Shown: piece by piece, positions 49,000 to 64,000 of the stretch | How the letters are laid out: each line of letters begins with the position of its first letter | Position numbering within the stretch: the first letter of the stretch is position 1 | Assembly (NCBI GenBank): GCA_028751875.1 | Contig: CM054144.1 | Coordinates: forward strand, 20,528,407 to 20,592,406 | Direction of reading: 5' to 3' | Origin: Rapana venosa | Lineage: Eukaryota > Mollusca > Gastropoda > Neogastropoda > Muricidae | DNA length: 64,000 nucleotides | Translations under genes and position numbers: made by a program | Notes under the pieces: generated by a model | Database searches by the model: none | What the model was told of the DNA's origin: nothing | The model's input: only the letters and a program-made list of their open reading frames with translations

Positions 49000-49374
49000 T
49001 GGTACACTTCCACACAATGAACAATACAACTCAGTCATGCCAGCAATTAGTTTATATCATAACCATTCTTTTAAAAAACGATTAAGGAAAAAGTCCATAT
49101 TCATTGAGATGCGAGTGCTGAAATATGGCTGCTGAAAACTTGCACAAAAGTAACATAAAAGAACTGTTAACTGCAAAAATTAATGCACTACTTTCCACAC
49201 AATGAACAGTACAACTCAATCATGCCAGCAATTTTAAAACCATTCTTTTATTTTAAAATCAAAGGAGAAAAATCCACATTCATTAAAATGTGAGTGCTGA
49301 AATATGGTTGCTGAAAACTTGCACAAAAGTCACAGGAAAGAACTGTTGCTTGCAAAAATTAACGCAGTTGTAGG
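49000..49374. repeat. Diverged tandem duplication, unit about 185 bp
   Basis: Unit 1 (49000-49191) and unit 2 (49192-49374) share 'tccacacaatgaaca', 'tcatgccagcaatt', 'gagtgctgaaatatgg' and 'ctgaaaacttgcacaaaagt', with scattered substitutions and small indels. Confidence 0.9.
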
Positions 49375-52300
49375 ACTGTTAAGTAGTGTCCCAAAGTACA
49401 GACATGATTAATTCATGATATTTAGCACAGCTTCAGTCTCTGAGCTCTGTCTCTCCAATGACCTGAGGCCATGGATTGGCTTGAAAGTCTAAGGTAAAAA
49501 TGGCACTTTTAATAACAAAACCTGCTTATGTCATGGTTTAGGACATGTCGGACACAACCGGAAAATTAACAAATTTAACAAGGTTTTTTGTTGGGTTTTT
49601 TTAACAGTTCACATGATTAACTACTATAAAATCATTCTTGAGTGAATCACTTTGTGGGAGAAAAAAACATAAAACTACACACTCGTTAAAAACAAATTGA
49701 TAAGTAGTTATGTAAAACTACTTGAATTAATTATTTGTAAAGTATATCAATTTTTATCTGGAAAACTTTCATGTGTTGAAGATTGAGCTCTGGTTACCAC
49801 CTTTCAACATCTACCTTGAGGTTTTTTCTTCCTTTAAAAAAAAAAAAAAAAATGTGTTCGTAGATGTAGTGGTGATTCTTATTCAAAGATTATAAAGGTT
49901 TTCCTCTGCTTACTCTGCTTGGAGGTTCATAATAATCAGTTCTATGTTTCAAAAGACTCTACTTTCTGTGTGTACCATAATAATCCGATGATGCATGACC
50001 AAGCCTACCGGTACATCTCATGACCACTGGCCACAATGAAACTTTGACCAGTAAGCTCTAGACTGAAGGACCCATCTTCCCATCAATCAATCCCCAACAC
50101 ATTTTACAGCATTGTGTCCAATTCTTAGCTACAGACTGATGAAAAGTTCATACATTCTGAAATTTCTCCAGAAGAAAAATCAGACACTTAAGATCACACA
50201 TGACAAAGAGCACCACCCTTGACCGATAAAGCAGGTTATAAAGTCTCATCTACCAAGCTGCGTTTACCTCAGGTGAGATAGACAACAAAGCTAGAAAACC
50301 CCTAAATGTGTCGCTACATAGGAAGTGCATCTGACAAAGATCCAGACACTGGATTTGACGCTTGCAGGTAAAAGTTTTTTCCTCATTCACATATGACCAA
50401 GTTTTGTAACATTGCTTTTTAAAATTTGCCTGGAAAGTTTAATAAAAACCGAAAGCAAAGCAGAGACACACAAGTTGGAGGTCACACATTCAAAATGAGA
50501 CCATAAATATTGGTCAAACTTCTGTACAAAACCTTTAAAAGTAATAAGAATTTTTGGGGAAAAGAAACGACCTATGTTATTATGTATGGTAGAGCTGAGT
50601 AAATTCAACATGTTCTGAGTTTAAAAAAATGTTTTGTCAGGTAAAACTATGATAAAAGAACAATGAGTTAATAAATGCAAAGAACATGCATTGCACATCC
50701 AAGAGATGTAAGGAAGCAATGAAACGACATGATCCAGACAACAGAGTAATGCCCAGAATCCACACTGGTATTTGGAAATGGCATGGAGGCCTCAGCAGGC
50801 ACACACCATAAGACCGGCAGAAAAAGAAAACCCATGCCAAAAACAAAGGCACAACAATGCAAAACAAGCCGGTTGAACCAACAAATCACGCCATCAAGTG
50901 CATTTTCAAGACGTTTAGCACATGAAGCAGTGTGCTAAAGAACCTGAGGCAACTGCTGACCCTTTGAAAACACACATAAACAAAAGAAGAAAAAAACCCA
51001 CCAACAACAGCCAAGATACACTGACATTACTAAATCATCTGGTCGTACAGAGACTAATGCGCATGGCACTGCCAGGAAGCAGGAACACAGGCAAAAAATA
51101 GGTTAGATAACCAGTAGTGGGTAGGCTTCATGAACAGCAGCAGAGGGTAGCAGAAGGTTGTCATTGTCAATGGAGTCAAAAGACTCAAGAGTAACCGATT
51201 GATTTTGTTAAAGTGTAATGCATGGAGGAGATGACTAATCCTTGTGTTCATGAGCAGGAGGTGCAGGAGAGCACTGTTTGAGATGAGCTAAGCAGAAGGT
51301 AAGAATACCATTAGTAAGGCTCCACTGAAGGAAGCAAAAACACATTTACAGCACATACAAACACACACACATACACATAAAAAGATCCTGATAGAGAAAA
51401 CAGAGCAAATGCATGGTTAACATAATAGAATATGGCTACTCAAAAGAGAAATTATCAATTGATTACTGACTAGCATTCTGTAATCATTGTGCTGTTTTAA
51501 AAGACAAATTTGTGCACCACAATTTCTTTTTTCTAACAACAAATTTCTAGAGCTGTCAAAACATGAACTGGAATGGAAAAAACAACCTTTGGTACGTTTA
51601 AATGCGTAACCATGTAGATTATAAAAACAGCTGCTGCTCAGATATAGCATGTAATTGTGACTATTTTCATGTGACATACACAAGATACATTTTGAATGTA
51701 TACACACTTGCTTCCTGAGCAATGACTTTTACTCATTGCTACAACAGATACGATTTTTAAGAGTACATTGCTATAACAGATATGGTTTTTAAAAGTACAA
51801 GAGAATACACATGGAAAATACACATTTCAATTTATGACATTCTTACACAAAAATATGAGCTATAAAAGAATGCCCAGAGACAATTTTCAATCAAAACAAC
51901 TATGTACAACATCCTTCATCAGCCCCAAACTCCATCCATCTCCAGTAAAGCCTGCATGTCATTTATCAAATAACAACAGTTTCTACAATTCACCTAACGC
52001 CAGCCTGAAGGAGAAGGAACAAATGCAAATAAATGTTAAGATAAAGGTTATTTCAATAACTGTCATGAAATCTATAGCACCTATAGGCTTCTGCATTGCG
52101 TTCGGTGATCACCAAAGAAGATTTACCACACCAATTTTAAATGGCAGTGAATGTAAAATCTTTTTTTTTTAAAAACAAACAAAAACCAAACAAACAAAAA
52201 ACCACACTCCATCCCTCACCTCCCCCCCCCCCCCCAACTCAATGAACTCATCAACCATGTTCTCACATAATTTCCTGACCATGGAAGGAGAAAAAAACCC

Positions 52301-52561
52301 ACTCTAGAGCCAATCTCCACACATAATGTCTGTTTGCTAACCTTCCACAAAAACATGAAGTTTTGACCATCCTTGGCTACAACAGCATGATTACAAATAA
52401 AATTGCTTTTCATGGTCCTATTACCGCTGTAAGCTGTTTTCCTGTTACCTTCCCAATGTTGTATCCTATCTTGGCTACTTCCTCCACTGATTCAAGCAAC
52501 ATCAGTTTGCAAGTTTACCAGGCACATGGCGGTTTTCTCAAGACAGTCAACTAATCATACT

Positions 52562-52830
52562 TGTTGCACATTTCCCAGCTTAACACTTTGGGGGTTTACC
52601 AGAATATGCACTATGTCTCACTCATCATGCCCAAGAATCACTGCGAGACCTCACCATTAGGCAATCCTACTCCAACTTTAGAGGAGCTTCTTTCTTTTAT
52701 CTACTCCTTTGAAGAAGTGTATAGGTTGCTATGTGTAGAGCTTGTCATAGCCAAACACAATTTCAACATTATAAAGTGTAACAACATCAGTAGGCCTTGA
52801 CAACTAAGTCACATTAATAACCAAAGCTAA
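52562..52830. repeat. Dispersed repeat E, copy 2
   Basis: See 34575-34880 for the shared blocks. Both copies are in the same orientation. Confidence 0.6.
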
Positions 52831-54165
52831 GATTATTCTGTTTTTATAGCAGCAACACTCTTCTTAGCAAACTTTTCCTTTTTTCCCCTTTATTCCTAGA
52901 ATTTACTTTCACCCATTAAAACCCCACACAAAAACCTCAACCAACCACCAGGCATACTGACTTTTAGAAGGAAAAATGCTTAAAGCCATGACTACAAGAG
53001 ATACATTTAAGCACTGAGCTGTGTGCCAATAGAACTCTCATAATGGCATATCCCTTCAACAACCAAGACAGATTAAAAAAACACAACTGAAACAAGTTGA
53101 AAAAAAGATGACAGAAAGAATGCACAAAGTTAGATAAACTCTTATTTTAAAAATACTAAAGAAGAGAAAAATTCATAATCCAAGGAATTTATTCTGAAAC
53201 TTTTATTTAATATACTGCTGGAAAATTACAAATGCTTTTTTTCTTTCCCTTTTAAATTTTTTTTTAAAAATCTCAATGGTAAGTAAATGACAACATGGAA
53301 TTACACACAAACAGGATTTCTGACAACATAATTATAAGTATGAATGTCTAATGTAAATACAACATAACTGCATTCAACATAACTGCATTCATTCATTTGT
53401 TCAAACCATTTATAATCATGACTAAAAGGCCATATTCCATAATTATCAAAGAAATCAACAAAACTAAAGTGGAACAGAAAACAAAAATTATCTACAAAAT
53501 GGGTTTGTCTGTTTTGGGTTTTTTTTTAAAAAGAGTAAAACATACCAAGTTAATGTCACAAATTAACATACCTTTTCATAACACTTCAAAAATAAAGAAG
53601 AAACCCAGGGGGGTTTGGGGGGTTGGTTTTTTGTTGTTTTTTTACACAACCATGTTATCAATATCATCAACACACAAAAAACAATTCTTAAAAACTTCTA
53701 ACTTTTTTGTTTTTAGAAAGGGTAGGAGGAAAAACCTATGAAAGGGATCAGGAATATATAACTTTCACAACAGGTTAATATCCTTATGAACAAACAGATA
53801 TTTATAAAAAGATTTCCACAAAGCTTAAGGGAATTTTTAAAAATAAAGTAAAATAAAAATAAAACCAAATTATTTTTAAAACCCACTAAATAAATACAAT
53901 GTACCGTAAAACAGAGTAAGATCTAAAATACCTCCTGATTTTAATCTCTTTAACTGAAAGGTTACAACCATGCATTCATTGGCTTACAGCTCTCCTCATT
54001 CCACAAGAGTGGAAACACTTCAGAAGACTTGAAATTACGACAACAACAACACTTCATATAATTTTAGACTTTACCATAGAAACAAACAAAAAGTTTTAAC
54101 AACCACATTGAATATAATCATAATGAATAAACTTAATAAACTCACATCAAAAACAAAAATTTCTA

Positions 54166-54166
<1 letters not shown>

Positions 54167-54195
<29 letters not shown>
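54167..54195. repeat. Poly-C run (29 C)
   Basis: An uninterrupted C run on + (poly-G on minus) in the RBX1-PRPS intergenic region. Confidence 0.95.
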
Positions 54196-54196
<1 letters not shown>

Positions 54197-55874
54197 CCCC
54201 CAAACCTCTCATCCTAGGGAATAAAAGAAAACTGCACAAAAATACAACCATACTGAATTAAAAACACCCGTTTTACATTTCTGAGAAGCAAACACCATAA
54301 AGCAGGGACAAAACTTAACAACAGATAAAATCACTGGCCCACATAGCAAATGAGTCAGAAATTCCTCCGGTGCTGACAAATCTGTCAAATTCACTGTTAC
54401 AGAATTGGAAAAAACAAAAAAAACAAAAGTAATTTCATAAAATTTATCGTTGTACGATAAAATAAAATTTTTTATAAAGACAACTAAATGCGATCAAAAC
54501 ATTCTGTATGAGCATTAATGTAATACTGGACTTAAAACATTGATGAGAATGGGTATATCAACTCAAAACAAACATCAGCAATGAATAAATGTTTCCCGGG
54601 CTTTAAAAACGCAACCCTACAAAACTGCTGAATGTAAAGACAAAACAGCTGATCTGTACCGAAAAAAGTCAGATAATGAACACATATCTGTATGGTCCCA
54701 AAACACAAAACAGAGGTAACAGAAAAATTATAAACATCAGGAACATACAGTGTGACAGCAGAAAATATACTTGACACAGATTTAGAGACAAAAGTACGGA
54801 CAACAAGAAGTGGAAACTATGACAGAAGGAAAGTGATAAAAGCTCTCCAGGGCAGAACTACCCAAAGAAAACATACCCATGCCTGAATAAAGGAGCTTTT
54901 GATATTAATGAAGGAAGAATATCATACATGGTCTTTGGAGTTATAGGTGGGAGTAATAAAGAATGGAGTAAATAACAAAATCCAAAGTAATAATAAATGT
55001 GCTTCAATTCTAGGGACATACTGACAACTACAGAAGTTGGGCATTTACAAACCCAGATTGAGTCTTTAAACAAACAAAAAGTATTTGCCAGCCACATTTC
55101 AGATATCTATACGCTCTTGTCTTAATTAATAGTACCAAGTTCCCACACAACTTACCAAAACAGTGAACTACATTTCCGTGTTGCTTCCGTAAAATGGACA
55201 GCTTTTTTTTGACATGGAACACAGAATACTATTTGCACACTGAAATGTTCTTCCAAATGCTTTTTTGATACTGGAATATATATATCCAATTGTACTTTTG
55301 TTTCTAGTATATTTTTTAATATCAAATCTATTACACAAAATATAGCTTTGTGAAAGTCTTTCTCAAAAGTATTTTTCCCCCCCCTTTTTTTAATTAACTT
55401 TTTTTTATTTTAACAAATTGAAATCTGTAATACAGACCACAGAATTAAAGAAAAAAAACCTTTGTCATGACATCTTTTTATGCAAAAATACTAAAAAGCT
55501 TGTGTGATGTTTTTCTCTTGATACTTATCAGCACTCATTAAAATCAGTTACAAGCTGGTAATTCACATTGCTGATGGTTTCCTAACCATACACAGTTTCA
55601 TTTCAAAATTTTGCTGATAATGGGGGTTTTAACTAATATTTATGACAATCTTATCATTGAAAATGGTAATTAAAGATTACAATGACTGGTTAATGATCTG
55701 TTTTCACTGATGATATACTTTTGTTATGAATGGTCAATGATTTGTCATCGCTGATATCATTTTTAAATATCTGGCTCATGATCCGTTACTAATGATTCAC
55801 ATTGTCTATGATTGGCAGGCAATGATAATGATTTTTCAATACTGTCATAACCCACACGCTGACACTGGTCTGTC

Positions 55875-55880
55875 TTTATT
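55875..55880 (-). promoter_or_regulatory. Candidate PRPS polyadenylation signal
   Basis: TTTATT on + gives AATAAA on minus, 182 bases beyond the PRPS stop codon. Confidence 0.4.
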
Positions 55881-56061
55881 CAAGCCATCAATAATGATTC
55901 TTTGTTACTTTTCATTTCCCTTACGTAATATCATTCATATCAATTACTGCTATTTCTTCATGAACTCCCAAAACCATCAATGATAAGCTAATAAAACCAT
56001 TTTGCTGCCCATAGCATGAACAGCTTGGGAAATTGTTACCAGTCAGATTGTTGACAGATTA

Positions 56062-62369
<6,308 letters not shown>

Positions 62370-62464
62370 TCATTGCCTCAGTGAAACACAGCATAATTCA
62401 AGACATTTTCGTTGTTACTTATTTATGTCCGCTTGAAAACAGCAATAACATGAACATCTTGTAT

Positions 62465-63570
62465 GTTTATGAATTATAACATAAATAGTTCTCATCAGAT
62501 CAACCATCATTTCTATGCCGATGATTCTCAGATTCTTAGCAGTGATACACCTGAAAATCTGCCTTCTCTTTTGACAAATATGGACTACTGCCTTCAAGAT
62601 ATCCAAAACTGGATGATACAGAACAAGTTACAGCTAAATCCAGACAAAACTGAAGCCATGCTTGTAGGGACCAAACACAAACTCTCTCCCATCACAACAG
62701 CTTCAATAGAATTCAGCAATACATCAATTCCTCTATCCACTGCTGTGAAGTATCTTGGGGTTGTTATCGACAACACATTCTCCATGTAAATATTCATCAC
62801 CCAGACCTGCCAATCATGCTACTATCAATTACAGCGTATTAGTGCAATTTGAAAGTACCTAGTCCTATCTCTCATTCTTTCACGTCTGAACTATTGCAAT
62901 TCTCTTCTGGATGGTCTTCCAGCATCATCAATCCACTCCCTTCAACGTATACAAAACTCTGCAGCTCGACTTGTCCTCAGAAAGAGAAAATCTGAGCACA
63001 TAACTCCTCTCTTGCAATCTCTCCACTGGCTGCCTGTGCCACAGAGAGTTAACTATAAGATCAGTACCCTCTGTTACAAATGTCTCCACAAAACATCTCC
63101 CTCCTACCTCTGTGACTGTGTTCACCTACACACTCCTTCTCATTCCCTCCGCTCTGCTGCAGATACCTTGTGCTTACGAATACAGAGATTCAACCAATCC
63201 ACTGTTGCCTGGCCGTCGCTCTTTCTCTGTTTCTGGTCCAGTGATCTGGAATGACCTCCCTCTCTCTTCGCCAAAAGCCTACTTATGACACTTTTTAATC
63301 CAGCCTCAAGACATATTTATTCCAAATCTGATTTCCCCCCTCTTGTTTCATCTCAAATCTATCCCTGCCTAAAACAGCCAAAATCCCACCACCCTGCCAA
63401 AGTGTATAATCTTTGTCTGTGTGTGTGTGTGTGGTGTGTGTGTGTATGTGTGTGTGCGCGCGTGCATATATGTATATTTGAATTTGTTAACACTGTTAAT
63501 TGATTTAATGGTTGTATGTATGGGTGTGTTGAATGCAAGCGCTTTGATTTCTTTTAGCAAGGTATAAAAA
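62465..63570 (+). mobile_element. CR1/L2-like non-LTR retrotransposon 3' part
   Basis: The frame reads HHFYADDSQILSS (RT motif C), QNWMIQNKLQLNPDKTEAML and AVKYLGVVID. After a stop it continues in other frames with [26 protein letters not shown] and [20 protein letters not shown]. These blocks are characteristic of CR1/L2/Rex-type elements. Several stops and frame changes mark it as dead. A GT microsatellite (63418-63465) follows. The 3' 'gcgcttt' segment is separated from its 'gcgctatataaatt' (ATT)n tail by a family B SINE. Confidence 0.9.
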
Positions 63571-63865
63571 AGGTAACGGTAAAGGAGTCCCATAACCTAT
63601 AAGGTCATAGGGGAGCGAGGCGTCAGAGACCTCACTTCTCTAGGGGCCAGCATATTGAGGGCGGCGCCCATCTCCTCTCCCTCGCTGCTTTACCTTCCCT
63701 GACCCTAAAGAGGGCAGGTACCCATTTACAGCTGGGTGAACTGGGGGAACTGTACTGAAGCCAAGGCGCGCAAACGGTCACCCATCCAACTGGTAACCAC
63801 GCTCGACGCTGCTTAACTTGGCTGGGGGAAAGCGAGTGCTCCAACCACTGAGCTATCCCATCCTT
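63567..63865 (-). repeat. SINE family B, copy 3, nested in LINE 3' end
   Basis: A full-length copy on minus. The tRNA-like head 'gatagctcagtggttggagc' is at 63835-63855 and the 5S-like part at about 63775-63832 ('agttaagcagcgtcgagcgt', 'ttggatgggtgaccg'). It interrupts the CR1/L2-like 3' UTR, whose tail resumes at 63868 with 'acgctatataaattccattt' and (ATT)n. Confidence 0.9.
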
Positions 63866-63867
63866 TG

Positions 63868-64000
63868 GTCCATAACGCTATATAAATTCCATTTATTATT
63901 ACTATTATTATAATAAGCATTTCAGGTTTGAACAATTTAGGAAATATGTTGATCATTGCAAGTAATTAGTTTTCCTTTTTTTTCCCCCGACTAGTTTCAA
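63868..64000 (+). repeat. LINE 3' tail and PRPS intron to window edge
   Basis: The 'acgctatataaatt' motif and ATT-rich tail end near 63917. Beyond that the intron sequence to 64000 shows nothing recognisable. The next PRPS exon (upstream) must lie to the right of the window. Confidence 0.65.

Larger units (their letters stand above)
46866..56061. other. Convergent intergenic region between RBX1 and PRPS
   Basis: Apart from the RBX1 3'UTR and the probable PRPS 3'UTR at the right, no firm gene is seen. It contains repeat F (47580-47860), a diverged tandem duplication (49000-49374), repeat E (52562-52830), T/G and poly-C runs (48524-48543, 54167-54195), and a degenerate array of about 43-bp units near 55680-55830. 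One or two short minus-strand frames look exon-like but remain unsupported. Confidence 0.6.

Noticed and set aside
50637..50889. Overlapping 76- and 73-codon hydrophobic minus-strand frames
   Set aside because: They show no recognisable motif, no acceptor or donor pairing with other exons, and AT-rich surroundings like the rest of the gap.

Overview
The window comes from an intron-rich animal genome, most likely a lophotrochozoan invertebrate and probably a gastropod mollusc. The protein exons align across their length with vertebrate proteins. Introns are 0.3-4 kb, with many tRNA-derived SINEs, LINE remnants, dinucleotide and tetranucleotide arrays and long poly-G/poly-C runs. The species assignment is inference; the gene identities rest on motif-level recognition of translated exons.

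Four protein-coding genes are visible. (1) 1121-25646, + strand: 18 exons of a WWC-family/KIBRA Hippo scaffold. The 5' part with the WW domains lies left of the window. The coiled coil, Ser-rich linker, C2 domain, acidic region, aPKC-binding motif and C-terminal PDZ ligand are present. (2) 33466-42349, - strand: a complete 10-exon, 547-residue ankyrin-repeat DHHC palmitoyltransferase. (3) 42551-46865, + strand: complete 6-exon RBX1 (114 aa), the RING subunit of cullin-RING ligases. (4) 56062-62354, - strand: the last five exons (216 residues plus stop) of ribose-phosphate pyrophosphokinase (PRPS); its 5' exons lie right of the window.

The orientation alternates: KIBRA and the DHHC gene converge, the DHHC gene and RBX1 diverge from a gap of about 200 bp between start codons, and RBX1 and PRPS converge. 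Splice junctions were placed by eye from GT/AG sites, reading-frame continuity and family similarity, and the phases close in all four genes. The KIBRA gene is the exception in needing frame corrections: three exons carry apparent indels, each explicable by loss of one G from a short G run, which suggests assembly error more than a dead gene.

Between and inside the genes lie several SINE families. One is a tRNA-headed SINE with a MIR/CORE-like centre (3 copies). One joins a tRNA-like A box to a 5S-rRNA-like promoter segment (3 copies). Two further tRNA-headed families and two unclassified dispersed repeats are also present. There is a piggyBac-type element with TTAA target sites and 12-bp terminal inverted repeats, two non-LTR retrotransposon remnants in a PRPS intron, and a CR1/L2-like one right of the first visible PRPS exon. 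The intergenic stretches 25647-33465 and 46866-56061 hold 3'UTR-like and repeat sequence without a convincing further gene. No CRISPR, operon or prokaryotic feature is present.
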